Origin: Ceratorhiza oryzae-sativae
Taxonomy: Eukaryota; Basidiomycota; Agaricomycetes; Cantharellales; Ceratobasidiaceae
DNA: 64,000 nucleotides
Assembly (NCBI GenBank): GCA_030998015.1
Contig: JARWMV010000235.1
Location: 496,001-560,000 of the forward strand
Reading direction: 5' to 3'
Shown: piece after piece, positions 10,901-24,300 of the stretch
How positions within the stretch are numbered: the stretch's first letter is position 1
Layout of the letters: each line of letters opens with the position of its first letter
The notes under the pieces: generated by a model
Seen by the model: the letters and a program-made list of their open reading frames with translations, nothing else
Database searches by the model: none
What the model was told of the DNA's origin: nothing
Made by a program: the position numbers and the translations under genes

Positions 10901-13325
10901 TCAATGAGCTAAACGAAGGCCAGCTGGTCTCGGGCCGTGTGGGTGCGACAATGGCGAATGGGACGGGGGTTCGCCTGTCGAAACACATTGTTGGAAGGCT
11001 GCATCCGACGGACCTAAGCGACGACTTTACGTCTGCGAGCGCTGTACCTCCGCCGGAAGGGAAGATAATCAGTGTGGGATTGTTCGAGTGGACAGTGATC
11101 TCAAACGCGTAGACGTGTCGTTGCGCAAGTCAAGGCTTGAGCCTGAGGCCGAGCACACGGTTATCGACCGCGAAGTGGCAAGCGTAGGGGATCTGAAGGT
11201 CGGGGAGAAGATTCGTGGATTCGTAAAGAGCGTGGCGCAGCATGGCTTGTTCGTTCTGCTCGGAAGAGACGTAACCGCTCGGGTTCAGATCAAGGAAATT
11301 TGTGACGAGGTGCGTGTGGTAGAGAAGGTTGTATGCGCTCGTTGTGACCGCCTGTTTGTAGTACGTCAAAGATTGGCAGTCTCGATTCTCCGCTGGCCAA
11401 GTCATCTCAGCTCGGGTGCTCAGTGTGAATCTGGACTCGAACCAAGTCGAGTTGACGATGAGGTCCGGCGAGATTAGCGCGCTTTTGAAACACACCATTG
11501 GGCTCTCGGACTTTGCGGTCGGGCAGAAAGTGGAGGGGAGAGTCAAAAGCGTCACCGACTTGGTATGTTTATTGAGATCGCAGGCACGAGGATCAGTGGG
11601 CTGTGTCACAAGTCGGAGGTCGGTTTTCAAAGAGATTATGGACGGCATGCTAATTTATGACGTTGCTCTTTGGCAGATTTCAGACAACAAAAAAGCGAAC
11701 GTTAGCGAAGCGCTCAAATCGTTCCGAGAAGACGATATGGTCAAGGCGATCATTCTCTCGATCGATACTTCAAAGCGCAAAATCTCGTTTGGGATCAAGC
11801 CGTCTTACTTTGCTGACGAGGATTTCGAGATGAACGCTGATGAGGATGGGTCCGAAGAACAGGGCGAAGAAAGTGAGGACGACGAAGATAAAAATGAAAG
11901 CGAAGGCGAAGACGCAGAGGAAGGTGATTCGGATGAAGAGTCGTCAGAGGATGACGACGGGGACAAGGATGACTCTGAAGAGAGCTCTGAGACTGGTTCG
12001 GAAATTGCCGATGTGAGTTGCGGGCCACGGTGGATTCAGCGTATGTACTGAGCCACACCACAGGCCGAGCTACCAGATGAACCCATGACGGATCCAAAAC
12101 CAGCGCCGGCCAATAGTGCCCAGCTTTAGCAGTCAATGGTGGCTTCAGCTGGTCCGCCGAAAATCATGATTTGCATGAAGAAGTTACATCAGCCGAGGAG
12201 ACCTCTGACTCCGAGGTCGAAGGAGAAACTTCTAAATCCAAGAAGAAAAAGAAGAAAACGATTCTTCAAGATTTAACAGCCGACTTGCACACCAAGATAC
12301 CCGAATCCACGGCCGACTTTGAACGAGTCGTGCTCGGATCGCCCAACTCGTCGTTCCTCTGGATCCAGTACATGTCATTCCAACTTCAACTATCCGAGGT
12401 CGACAAGGCACGAGAGATTGGGCGACGTGCTTTGCAGACGATCAATTATCGGGAGGAACAGGAAAAATTGAATGTCTGGATCGCACTACTAAACTTGGAG
12501 AACCAATTTGGGACAGATGAAAGTCTTGAGACACTGTTCAAAGACGCGGCGCGACATAACGATTCGAAAACCGTTCATCTACGCTTGGCGGCTATATTGG
12601 ACGAGTCAGAAAAGACCGAGGTGAGCGTGCGGCCGGTTTACGTTAGGAAGTTTTGGGGGCTCATTGTTGCAATAGAAAGCTGAGCAACAGTTTGCGCGCA
12701 CCGCGAAGAAGTTCAGCCAGAGCTCCAAAGTATGGGTCTTGTTCGGCGAGCACTATTTGAAGGCGGAAAGCTCGAGGATGCAAGAAAACTGCTACCACGA
12801 AGCTTGCTCAGCCTCCCTCAACGAAAACGTGGGCGTATATACAATTTTACGTTGTTTAAGCTAAGACGGTTCGCATTTCAGATCTGAAAACTATCTCGAC
12901 CTTTGCACGGATGGAGTATAAGTTGGGTGATCCCGAACGGGGTAAAACGATATTCGAGGGTATCGTTGAGTCCAACCCAAAACGCTACGACTTGTGGTCC
13001 GTGTACATCGACATGGAAGCTTCACAAAACAATATCCAGGGTCCGGTAAGCTGAATGGTTTACTAGTTTATGTCTGTCGAATGATTGACTTGCGAATGTT
13101 TCGTAGCAATATATTCACCCGAGTCTTGGCTAGAAAGCTTACTGCAAAACAAGCCAAGTATGCCCTCCTTCGTTGCCGATTGGATATCACACTCAATTCT
13201 TTCTCAGATTCTTTTTCAAAAAATGGCTTGAGCTTGAACGTAGGATAGGAGATGAATCTGGAGCACAAGCTGTCAAGCAGAAGGCCATCGCCTGGACGCA
13301 GAATCATACCAGTGAATCGTCATAG
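7911..13325 (+). CDS. RRP5: rRNA biogenesis protein RRP5 (PDCD11), multi-S1 and HAT repeats
   Basis: RRP5 joins the 90S pre-ribosome and is needed for cleavages leading to both 18S and 5.8S rRNA; it acts in the nucleolus. The start (MAPQKRARDAV) leads into a basic N terminus and the family motif DFPRGGG (about 8142). About ten S1 RNA-binding modules follow, for example LEPGQKLLGIVTSILP, EAYPIGTILESTRVV, FRVHV-type strands near 9700, LTEKGLLVALSDKVTGFV, LKVGEKIRGFVKSV and DFAVGQKVEGRVKSV. Then comes a long acidic linker (about 11840-12010), a lysine cluster and C-terminal HAT repeats (SSFLWIQYMSFQL; KFFFKKWLELERRIGDE) ending ...NHTSESS. More than ten small introns are present. Two apparent one-base losses break the frame in GGG runs at 10739-10741 and 11076-11078; one extra G at each restores the S1 sequence. 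Confidence 0.93.
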
Positions 13326-13607
13326 TCAGGAATCTAGACAGCGTTGGACATGGACACATTTACGAATTTGAGAATATGTAAAATAGTGATCGTGGATGGT
13401 TCAAACAAGCGTTCATTTACCATACCTAACTTGAGCACTGTTGAGAGCACTGAAAAGGCTGACTCCCACAGTGCGAATGAGGCTATGCTAAACTGCCAAG
13501 CGATTGGATGATAAACTCCATTTGATTTTATAACTGAGCATATATCCTACAAAGCCCAACCTGCACCGGTAATTTCCGCTTTACGTGCTCACTGATCGCA
13601 CTAACAT

Positions 13608-14877
13608 TCAACAGGCCCAGGAAGCCTATACCGAATAGTAAGCACTTTCGGTCACTCATGGTTGGAAAAATGACATACATCTCGCTTCGAAGGCCGACCG
13701 ACATACAAATAGGGCTGAATTCCAAGGCATTCAGCAACGGTCACGAGCTTGTAGCCCTTGCTTTTGGCGAAGTTTATCACATAGGGCATAACATCATGAC
13801 TGCACGTGCATATTAGCGCAGGGAAGCAGGCCAAGGACGTGAAGAACTTACACAGAGGTGTCTGATTAGGTCGCAGATTGGTGTAGTTAGTATCTATCTC
13901 AATCCTTGCGTACGGTACGCACTGTAGACTTCATGATTAAGAGGCAGGATACTAGCTGGATTAGTTTCAAAGTGAGCTTTGTATGAGGCCTCGATGTCGG
14001 CAGACTACAGCCGTTGCTAAGAACGAGAAACTTCATGAAGGCATTAGCGAACTCACTGCCGCCCCAGTCCAGTCTTTTGAATCGAAATCCCATGTAACCA
14101 CTATGCCCCCGTGTAAGTTATCAATATAAAACACCAACATGAATGTGGATTCGACGTACGGGATTGGCCAAGCGAAGCTGCAACCGCTGAGACATTGGAA
14201 TTATATTCTCCAAATGGAGGGCGCACAAGTGATGGGACTACCCCGATGATCTTCTTCATTGCTTCATTCGTTCTACGTGTATGGTTTAGAAACCACGAGG
14301 AAATCGCGTGACAACACGATATTACGAACCTAACGAATTCGGACCTAATTGCAGTATCGTTGAGGGTAGGAAGGTGCAGGTGCGCCCAAGTGTGTCCCGC
14401 AACTTGATGACCGTGTGCCAGCGCATAACTTACGCGGTCAACCTCTTCTGCATCGTAGATGCAATGATCTGTAGAAACAAAACCCTCTCAGTAAAGTCAG
14501 GCAGGGAGCCTATGCATATAGCCGCACAGTTGTTGCCGTTGAAAAAGAATGTACTGGTTGAAGCGCAAGGTTAGGCGGAAATATGTGCTGGAGTGGGCTA
14601 AGTTTACTTACACTTTCCCTCCAGCCTGGTTGAACGTGTCGACGATTGTTTTAGTATAGAGATTAGGGCCATCGTCGTAACTGGGCGGATTTTAAGTTAA
14701 AAATCAAACGATAAACCAAGAAATCCTATACGTGATAGCAGCCGTCCTCGGCTTGGCACAGGCGGTATAAACCTGGAACGCAGGGGGCTTGTGACCTCTC
14801 TGGAAGACATCGCTGTGCCCGTGGGTGGCAGAAACAAGAAGGCCGCCAAAGACAAGAAGCGAGGATGTGGAGATCAT
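13608..14877 (-). CDS. Chitin deacetylase (CE4 polysaccharide deacetylase), copy B
   Basis: Secreted CE4 enzyme expected to turn chitin into chitosan in the wall. The start at 14877 gives the signal peptide MISTSSLLVFGGLLVSATHG. CE4 motifs across exons: YDDGPN (motif 1, metal-binding Asp) near 14670, HTWAHLHL (motif 2, metal-binding His pair), RPPFGEYN (motif 3) near 14195, and LNHEVY near 13930 (catalytic His). The C terminus is KSKGYKLVTVAECLGIQPYL. A phase-0 intron (13626-13678) separates SKRD from an 18-nt last exon coding ASWAC and stop. It is the tandem paralogue of the gene at 16331-17608, in the same orientation. I see no inactivating change. No GPI signal follows the domain. Confidence 0.88.
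13626..13678 (-). other. Last intron of chitin deacetylase copy B, before an 18-nt terminal exon
   Basis: 53-nt phase-0 intron (GTATGT..TATAG) between SKRD and ASWAC-stop. It matches in place and phase the intron at 16349-16406 of copy A. Confidence 0.7.
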
Positions 14878-16330
14878 TCTGAACCGACGTGAGCGGATAA
14901 TCGCTGGCGAGGAAACTTTACGTTCTTCTCCTCACGGGGATGGTAAGAGCTCGGTGGAGAATCGCGGCTTTAGAGTCCAGATACTTGGTCACTGAAAGAC
15001 ATGAGCGGAGAAAAATCGGGCTGTTACATGCAAGAAAGAGTCTGCTTCTGAAGCCAGGCCGTTTGATTGGGGACCAGGTGACGTTCCGAATGCTCCCACC
15101 CGCACGTACCTGTGGGGAGAATTTTGTTCATCGGTACGAGAAAATAGGCATTGATGCCGGGGGTATGGCCGAATGGGGCAAGGCAAGCTAAGCGCTCGAG
15201 CGAGACCGAACGAAACCCAGAGTTCTGTGCCTTTTTGTGAGTTCCAGGATATGTTATGGCGCCATACCCGCCCGGCGAGTTCCTCAGAAGGGGAATATGC
15301 AGCTTACCCATCGAAGCGGACATAATAAGTTTGTGTGCTTCGCCCTAATTTTAGCGAGTTTTCGGCCTTCGAAGATTGCTGAGCTGTAACACACGGTAAG
15401 GGTGGGGATGAAGTCTTAAAGACCTGATAGCGCTTCTTGTGCCTCAAATATTGCGTTCTATACTGTCTCAAACGATTTGAAATGGCATAACTGACTCCAG
15501 TGGCCGACACGAGCGTCCGGCTCACGTACTGCCTGGGACATGGAGGTTGTCTATGGGGTAGAGCGGGGGGTGGCGGGCCTGAATGGAGAATGACGACGCA
15601 CATCGACGGGTGCCGCTACGCTGTCATGGTCAGCAGCAAACTGTTCAGCAACGAGTCAGCTCTTCATGTGATCTGTGCACTGTCGGCCTCCGCAGACTGC
15701 AATCCACAAAACCCCTTATTCGACGTATATATAGCTTACCTTATAGATTTTTTAAACATATACAGTGTAAACTTTACCTAGTCCTGTGATCTTGATGGCC
15801 AACACAATACCACTAGTTAGAACATTTCTTCCCTGTTGAATATTTGATATGCGCTTTACCAATATCTAAAAGCAACAAATCGCAATCTATACAGCCCTCC
15901 ACAGAAGATCAGTATATATGCGTAGCCAATTTGACGACATCCATCTATCTGCCTCACCGAGCTTGTCAATCCACTCTTCCAGAAAAAGTTGCTCGGCGCA
16001 GCCAGGAATTCGAAAAGAAACTCGATCTCAGCCCTTCTCTCGGGCATCACAAAGGGGCTGGGGATGCAACGGAGCAGCACCACGCTCCGGCCGAAGTCGG
16101 CTTGCCGTTGCGTCTGCGAGCCGAGCATGGGCAAAATGATCGACGAATTCATACGTGAACTGCGGATGGCAGTCACCCAACGATCACCAGCAGCGGAAAA
16201 AGAAATTGCCAAACAGGTTTTGATATTTCAAACAGACGCAGCATAAAAACGTTCTCATTTGGTAGTAACAACAAGAAAGCCTTGAGGTACAGAACACAGC
16301 GGTGCGTACACTCCGCACGCACGCATATGA
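14878..16330. other. Spacer between the two chitin deacetylase genes
   Basis: About 1.45 kb that should hold the promoter of copy B and the 3' end of copy A. Several 80-105-codon frames occur on both strands (for example 15024-15323 minus and 15989-16246 plus), but none has a recognisable domain or convincing exon partners. Confidence 0.4.
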
Positions 16331-17608
16331 TTAGCACACCCAGGAGGACTATTCCCAAGGGCTTGGATTAGCCGGGACAATATTATTAAATAATCATTGT
16401 ACTTACGTCTCGAGAAGCCGGGCTGCCTTTGGAAAGGTAAGGCTGCGCACCAACGCACTCGGCAACAGTGACGAGCTTGTAGCCTTTGCTCTTGGCATAG
16501 TTAATCACGTAAGGCAAAACCTGTTGTCTATTTCTAAATGTGAGCTCATGTCTGCAGAAATCGAACCACATCAAACTTACACGGAAGTGGCTATATTCAC
16601 GACAACCAGAATGAAAAGCCGATGAATATTACATAACGACTGGTTAGCGACGAAGGTACGAACCATACACCTCGTGGTTCAGAGCTAGGATGCCTGTGGG
16701 GTTCGAATCAAAACGGCTCTTGTAGGAAGCCTCAGTTTGAGAAACCTAGTTTGTGGTATGGTTTAAAAACTTGAAGACGTTATCAAATATAATAGCCTGG
16801 GCAGCGTACCGATGCACCATTCCAGTCCTGGGAATCAAAGTCCCACGTAACCACTGCGGATTTTTGCATTAAGAAGACTGAGAAGTGATACCATGTAAGA
16901 AAAACCCACAGGATTGTCCAAGGTTACCAGCAATGGTTTGAACGTTCGAGTTATATTCTCCAAACGGAGGGCGTACAAACGCTGGGACGGCTCCAGTAAT
17001 CTTTTTGATGGCATCGTTAGTCCTATATGCATTGATTTCTGAGCGTTGAAGGACCGGAAGCGCGAGACAAAGCAAACCTGGTAAACTCGGACTGAATCTG
17101 CGAAGTAGACAGACTGTTCAAGTGAAGGTGTGCCCAGGTGTGGGAGGCAACTTGATGGCCATTATCAAAAGCGTACTTCGCGCGAGCAGCGTTAGTCTGA
17201 TCATAAATGCAGTTATCTGTGGCGAAGTTTAGGATGATCAATATAAAGAAAATTCAAGGCCCACAATTTTTGCCATTGAAGAAGAAAGTGCTGTTGAAAT
17301 TGAATTAGGGTTATTTCGCATCATGTAAGGAGCTAACATACGTTTTGCCTCCAGCCTTGTTGAATGTATCCACGATAGTCTGGGTATAGGTGTTTGGGCC
17401 ATCATCAAATCTGAAAAATGCGGGTTAATTTAGGTGTCGTGTTGAAGAATAATTGGTTACTGTACGTGATGGCGGCAGTCTTTGGCTGGGTGCAACCAGT
17501 GTAAACACGAGCTAGCGCCCGCTTCTCAGTCGAGTTAGCGGGGTGACCAAACACCTGAGTAGCGGCAGCCAGGAGAGCACCAAGAGTAACGAATCTTGTG
17601 GAGTACAT
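16331..17608 (-). CDS. Chitin deacetylase (CE4 polysaccharide deacetylase), copy A
   Basis: Start at 17608: MYSTRFVTLGALLAAATQVFG is a clear signal peptide. The mature part begins RVYTGCTQPKTAAITYDDGPNT, carrying CE4 motif 1 across an intron. HQVASHTWAHLHL is motif 2 (near 17140), RPPFGEYNSNVQT is motif 3 (near 16960), and LNHEVYDTS near 16675 carries the catalytic His. VLPYVINYAKSKGYKLVTV closes the barrel. As in copy B, the last exon is 18 nt (16331-16348, SSWVC and stop) after a 58-nt phase-0 intron (16349-16406). Same exon plan and about the same length as copy B, so the pair arose by tandem duplication. Expected role: wall chitosan formation or masking of chitin. The GCN1 start lies 730 bp upstream in divergent orientation. 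Confidence 0.9.
16349..16406 (-). other. Last intron of chitin deacetylase copy A, before an 18-nt terminal exon
   Basis: 58-nt phase-0 intron (GTAAGT..AATAG) between ASRD and SSWVC-stop. Confidence 0.75.
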
Positions 17609-17652
17609 GTCGTAAGAATGAGGAGGACAATATGTTGGCCTTCAGGCGACCA

Positions 17653-17660
17653 ATATTTAA
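17653..17660 (-). promoter_or_regulatory. Probable TATA box of chitin deacetylase copy A
   Basis: TTAAATAT on the minus strand, about 45-52 bp upstream of the start codon at 17608. The placement suits a core promoter with a short leader. Confidence 0.4.
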
Positions 17661-18338
17661 GTCCTTGGAGGAAAAACCCTGGATACCCCGAAGGCCTGAC
17701 AGGTGAAGTTCTCCCAGCAAGAACCAATGGCAAAACATAATCCCATAAATTTACGCGCGCGCAAAGACCTCAGGTGACTACTCGGGGGATCTCTTCGCGT
17801 ATGTATCATGGTTTGTAGCGATATCCAGACACCACGAAACCAGGTGCTAGCGCACGCATCATCCCCATGGGGAACACGGTTACCAAGCACATGGTCGGCA
17901 GTGTGTCATGGGCAGGGAGCTTTCAACGCTACTGTCTGATGCCAAGATTTACATAGAGTTCAGGCCAGGGTTAATTGCGCTATACAGCTGGCAGATGTAT
18001 ATTGGAACGATGCCATGAGGTTTATCCTAATTACGCCGAGAACTATCCTTGATCATTTAGGCAAAGCACGTATAGTCTGCGCAACCTATGATGGGAGCCT
18101 ATGTTATAAGTAACAGTGTTATAGCCAGTCTTGACCATTGCAATGTTGGAGGGCGCGTGTCTAGCGCATACAGTACCCCGTGACAATGATGGGGTTGAAT
18201 CGAGCGGTAAAACGAAAAGTTAAGCGCCGAGCTGCTCTCGTTTGCAACCAAAACAATCCCTGGGCATCTCTTCGGTTGTTCATTGTGCCTAGACGGTCTG
18301 AGATAAAAAAGTTATTGGCTTCTTCCGGTGAAGTAGCC
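17661..18338. other. Intergenic region between chitin deacetylase A and GCN1
   Basis: Divergent spacer holding both promoters. No conserved coding sequence is visible. The reading frame that ends in GCN1 exon 1 stays open back to 18180 without protein-like character, so I place the GCN1 start at 18339. Confidence 0.45.
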
Positions 18339-21300
18339 ATGAGCAAGGCCGACATTCACTCCTGGATTGCGGCAGCTCAGGATGACCCAAACGATGATGG
18401 GCAAACCGCACCTGATTTTGCCTCGGGCACTATCAATGAGCAAGAAGACTGGGAAGCGTTCAAGGTTATTGCCCAAAGAAGACTGCTAGGTGATGGCAAG
18501 AGAGGAAGGGTCGAGTTTTTAAAAGAGCAGCTAGGTGTAATCGCTGCTCGGAGAGGTGGGCCCAATTGCGCTTAGTTTGATTCCCGATCTAAGTTTGCTT
18601 CAGATATATCGCAGGAGCAGAGTCTAGACATCCTTCACTTATTGATGCTCACATACCCTCGATACTCTGACTCTGACTCTCGCAATGCTGTTCTCGGCTG
18701 CCTTAACTCACTTCTCCAACGGGACATTGACCCTCCAACCCCGCCTCCAACCCCTTCGCTCATTAGCCATACTTTGATTTCCTGGATCGTCAAAGAGTCT
18801 TCCCATCCACTCGCGAACTCTAATAGTTTTGTACTGCTCACATGGGCCGCCGCTGCCTTCAACGCCTGTGCTAGAAGTGCAACTTTCCCTGAGACCAAGA
18901 CATTCAACGTCGTTGTTGCTGCAATAGCCACCCTACTTGATGTTGTTGTTAGAGGGGCTAAAGCAGGGGCATCTCGCAGTGCGTTTGTTCTTGTTAGACG
19001 GGTTTTGAGAAACGTGAGTTCCAGGGCTTGCGCTTCTGAACCTACACTGACGTTTATTTCGATTAGAATCATATCCTCATCCCCGGGGTTACCAACTTTC
19101 TTTTCGATAACTCGAAAAGCTCCTCGACGCCACTCAGCAATGCAGTACTCCTAGGTACTGCTGTGGATGTAGCCTTACGACTTCGGCCCAACAAGGCGGA
19201 TGAGAGCAGCCCTGGGGTCGCGTACCTTGCGCAGGTCAAGGTGTGTTCGAAATTTCTACTGCTAGTTATTGATTAACTGACCAAAGCGAGCAAATAGCCA
19301 GAGATGTTAGCCTTCTATACCACCCACGTCATACTCTCGAAGTCAGGGGTGGCTCCGTATATCACAGTTAGTCTATCGCATCTGCAGGTCCTCGTTGGCC
19401 TCATAATTGTATCTCTTAGAAAATTTTCGTCGATTTCCTCCAAAATTGCGTTACTGATGACGATCTTTCGACTACAATCGTTCCTGCCGTAGAAAAGGCA
19501 ATATTGAAAGCACCAGAAACATCCTTGAATAGTAAGTTTAATGAATAGTTGATGTTGATGGCGGGGCTGCTGAGAGTGACTCGAATCACAGTCGTAGATT
19601 CGTTGCTACGATCCTTCTCTCGCCCCCTCCCGAAACCTCTGTTTACTCGTGTTCTTACCGCAATACTCGGCGCTTCGAAATCTACGAACGTCCTTGCTCG
19701 TACTGGCTCTGTACGCACGACCACTACTTTGCTCAGGACTCCATCCGGAACTCCATCGCCTCTCCCCGGTGCACCTAACCCGCCAGCCGCAACAGACTCG
19801 GCCGAACTTCAGAAGAAAAACGTAGAAGTCGCGCGACAAGCAATCCTGGCACCATTCAAAGAAAACAAGACGAATAACGCGGATCATCGAGTTGCCTTGG
19901 TTGGGATGCTTGCCGTTTTACCGACAGATTCCGGGTCGGTGGTTGAGATCTTGAGTATCGTTCTTCCGAGCGTTGCGAAGGACGCAAAAGAAGATGGATG
20001 GGCTTGCATTGGAATGCTGTTGAATGGTACGCTGTTGAATGTCTGGAATTGTAACCGGGGCTAAGGCCTTGGGCCGCATTATTCAGGAGCGTTAGCGAAG
20101 AACGAGGATATACCGAAAGACATTGTTGCAATCCTAACCAAGGAAATGGCAAGCACCAAGGTACCAGTGAGGAGGGCTGTCTGCGCGGCTGTCGGAAGCG
20201 CACTCTGGGCCCTCGGTGAGGCACCATATTATACATATACCAACAACGGCGATGCAACTCCGAACAGTAGGGAACCCAAACCACGGGCTGCTTGGACGCC
20301 GGCAGCCAGCTCATTCGTGACGTCTCTCACTCTGGCATTTGAGTCAAATCTCAAAACTGTGTCCTCTACACCCTTGACCCTGCCTGCTGGTCCTCTGGAG
20401 GGATATGTAGCCGCGGCTATCGGGTTCGCGAAGGGTGGGAAAGATGGAATTGGTGTGTATCAGTTCAATCTGGCTATCTTGCCCCGCCTAACATCCTCTT
20501 GCCAATAAGCTTCCAACAACCCGATCTTAACTGGGATAGCGGGCACTAGCACTAAACCGTCGTTTCTCCTATGGGATAAGGTATGGAATAAAATCAACGA
20601 TCCAATGGAGGAGATCTGGTTGCTGCGAGCTGCGGTCGGAGCACTAGAATGGTTCGAGAGTGCGGTAGGTGGTAAAAAGAGCGAAACGTTGAGGTACGCT
20701 CGTCCGGTTTTGGTTTAGGCCGAGACTGAACGCATATAAACTTAATTTAGATCCTCCTTGGGTGCTATATTCGTACAATGTGCCGTCAAGTCGATACATC
20801 ACGACACAAGGAAGTTGGCACTTGATACATTGTCGAAAGTAGCCCGGAGCTTACCAAAGACGATGGTCAATTTAATTATTGACGCAATCGTAACTTCCAC
20901 CGAAAACGAGGCTACCAAATCCACAAAGCCTGTAGCCACTGCTTCTGTGTCTAAACCAGCAACCGCATCCGCGAAACCAGCCACGGGTGGTGCGCCCAAG
21001 CCAGCGACTGGAACAAAATCAGCCGGTGCATCGGCGGTACCCGATGAAGGGGTGCAAAATACGAGTCGACCGGATCCGAAAACAATAGTGCAAGCGCGGT
21101 ATGCGGCGCTCTTGGCTGCGATCGCACCGGATGCCGAGTTTGTTGAAGAACCTATGCGCGGTGACTTGCTGGTAGAAATGATCAAGGTTGCCCATCGGGA
21201 AGACGTTTGTGAGTGCGATCTGTTCAATTCGAGATGGGCCCACACCTTACTGGCACACAGGTCCGCAAGCAAGGCAGCTTTGGGTAGATTTATGCTTAAG

Positions 21301-24300
21301 AGCCAAGCTGGATCCACACGCCCTGGTAACCCGGAAGGTCGACAGGCTGTTGGAATTAGTGCTGCTAAAAGGCGAACATGTAAGGTTTCATTATCTCGAG
21401 CCAGGAGTCTACCGACTCATACTCACTCCTGCTTAGCCTGAAAAGATGATGGAAAGCGCTCATCGTGCGCTTACTACTATCGTATTTATCGCGCCAAAAG
21501 TCACGCTACCCCATGTGATTAGCGAAATTCACAGGTACCTAAATCCAAGTCAAGTTGATGCATTCGGCCCGATGGATTTTGCAATTTGGAGGACGCCGAA
21601 GGGGACAATGTTTACCGATGGTATGCGCCAGTCACATTAACTTGAGAGCAAGGTTTACATATTACATTCAGTTCTGGCATCTAAGAAAGGCCCCACTCTC
21701 AACAGTAAAAGCAAGGACGCTGACATCGAAAAATGGGAAGCCGAGCTCCGCAAGACCCTTGAGTCGAAAAAGGGTGGCCCCACCAAAGCACTGTCTAAAC
21801 AGGATCAAGCGCTAGTCAATGCACAGCTCGAAAAAGAAGACGTCATCCGCTCAAACATAGAGCGGGTCAAGTACGAAATGACCAGCGGCCTAGCTATGAT
21901 CAAAAGTCTGGTTGCCGCTAGTGTTGAGGAATTGAGTGTTCATATTGCGCCTATCGCCAAGCTTTTGTTAGATGGAGCGCTCAAAAAGGGCAGTGCGCTT
22001 GTGGGATTTAGTGCCTTTGAGACATATTTAGTGAGCTTTTTCCAATGCACTGCAAGCACATAGCTGAGAGAAGCAAAATTAGGACCTGGCGAAGATGTGC
22101 TCGGACCGCCTGGAAGCATTTAAGAAATGGATTGGAATCGCTACGCTTAGAGTATTTGAGGTCTCGGATGTGCCCGAGGAGCTACAATTAGAGTCTTTGG
22201 ATAGTACGTGGTTATTTCTAATATCATCATTGAATACTGGCTCACCTGTGGTGTATATTAGGTTTGGTTGTTCGGGTACTGTACAGGCTTCGCATGCTTT
22301 CGGAACAGGCACCGTTTGGTCCATCAACTTACGCATATATGTCGCCGTTTATCGATCATGTCATTCGATCGGGAGGTATAGCCGCCGCGGGGCCTGAAGA
22401 GACGTTGGAGCAAATTTCCTTGGCTCTTGACGTGATTCAGTTTCATTGCGGTGAATGTATGCACTGTCTGTTGTTTTTGCCCAGCCTCATTTTTCTAACG
22501 CAATGCGCAGTCTCTAATCCGGCATACCCACGCATTGAAGCCGCTCGTAGTCTGATTTATATAATCAGTAAAGTCCCCAAGGCCGCCAAAAATGCAGTGT
22601 CAGCTCTGGTCGATCTCGGGCAATCCATTTCAGCCTCGGTCACAGATGAAGAGATCAATGTGCTACTGAAGAGCACCCTTGCGCAGGAAGTGTATGTGCG
22701 AAATGCTTGCCTCCAGGCCCTTCAAGTAGGAAAATTTCTTACCGATATGTTTAATTTAGACTGATTTGATTTCCTACAGCCATTTGACCTCACCGAATTG
22801 GACTGGTCTCCTGAGATTTGGATCGCATGTCATGACGACGATGAGCAGAATGCTCGGCTTGCACGCCATCTGTGGGAAGACAACGGGCTCGATATTCCGA
22901 ACGGCTACATCACAGAGCTACTTTCTTTCCTTGGTGGGTGATAGTTACGCCTTATTATTCCGATTAATTGAGGCTTGGCATAGACCATGAAAACAAGTAC
23001 GTCCGAGCAGCTGCTGCTCATGCAATTGGCGAATCCGCCGCTGCGCTTCCAACTACAGTGGGTGACCTTCTTATGAAGATGGAAGAATTCTACCGTGAAA
23101 AGGTGTGTCTAGTACCGCCATACTGGATGGGCCGGAATTGATGCTCAGCATATAGGCCAAAATTCTCGCACCAGAATTTGATCAATATGTGCGTACAATG
23201 CGTAGTCATATCACTCGTATCTTAATTTGGCACAGGGCATGGTCATCGAGTCTAGCCTTGATCGAGCAGACCCCTGGCCTGCACGAGCAGCAGTGGCAGA
23301 CGCTTTCCGACACGTTGCTCCTTCGTTCACCGAAACCGAAGTCGTGCCATTCTTCGAGTTTTTGATCAAGGACGAAGCGCTAGGCGATCGCCACGCTAGC
23401 GTCCGCCGAAATATGCTCGACGCTGGAACCGAGGTGATAGATATTCACGGTGGACAAAACCTCCAAGAGCTGATTGGAATGTTTGAAAAATATCTCTCGA
23501 GCCCGTCCACTGGATCTGAATCGGGTGACAATATTCGAGAAGCCATGGTTATCTTGTTTGGTCGCCTAGCTAGTCATCTCGATGCATCGGACCCACGCGT
23601 ATCGCAGGTCGTAGATCGTTTGGTCGAGGCTCTCAGGATACCGTCGGAGGTGGTACAAGTCGCCGTCGCCGATTGTTTGCCCGCCTTGGTTAAACTTATG
23701 AGGCCACGCTTACCAAAACTCATCGATCAGCTATTCAGCCAATTAATTAACGGAACCAAGTATGCTGAGCGAAGAGGCGCTGCCTATGGGATTGCTGGGG
23801 TAGCTAAAGGTCGCGGTGTTATGGCCTTCAAAGAGTTTGATATTGTTGGTCGACTGCGACGTGCCATGGATGACAAGAAGCGTTACGAGTCTCGTCAAGG
23901 CGCAGTTTTCGCCTTTGAGACGCTCTCGGCTACGCTTGGACGGCTTTTCGAACCATACATTCCTCAAATCCTAACACTTCTATTGGCTGCTTTTGGCGAT
24001 GGTACTCCGGATGTACGTGAAGCAGCGGTCGATGCGTCCAAGGTTATTATGGCGAACATGTCGGGCTACGGCGTCAAGCTAATTCTACCGACTTTGTTGG
24101 AGACCCTCGAAGAAAAACAGTGGCGGACTAAAAAGGGCTCGATCGAACTGCTTGGAGCCATGGCCTATTGTGCTCCTAAACAACTTTCTGTGTCATTACC
24201 AACGGTTATTCCTCAGCTAACCGGGGTGCTAACTGACTCCCATGCTCAAGTCCGCACCGCTGCCAATAAGAGTCTGAAGCAATTTGGGGAAGTTATTAAC

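Noticed and set aside
14940..15323. Overlapping 80-100-codon frames between the chitin deacetylases
   Set aside because: Both strands are open by chance and neither shows a domain; no third deacetylase remnant was found there.
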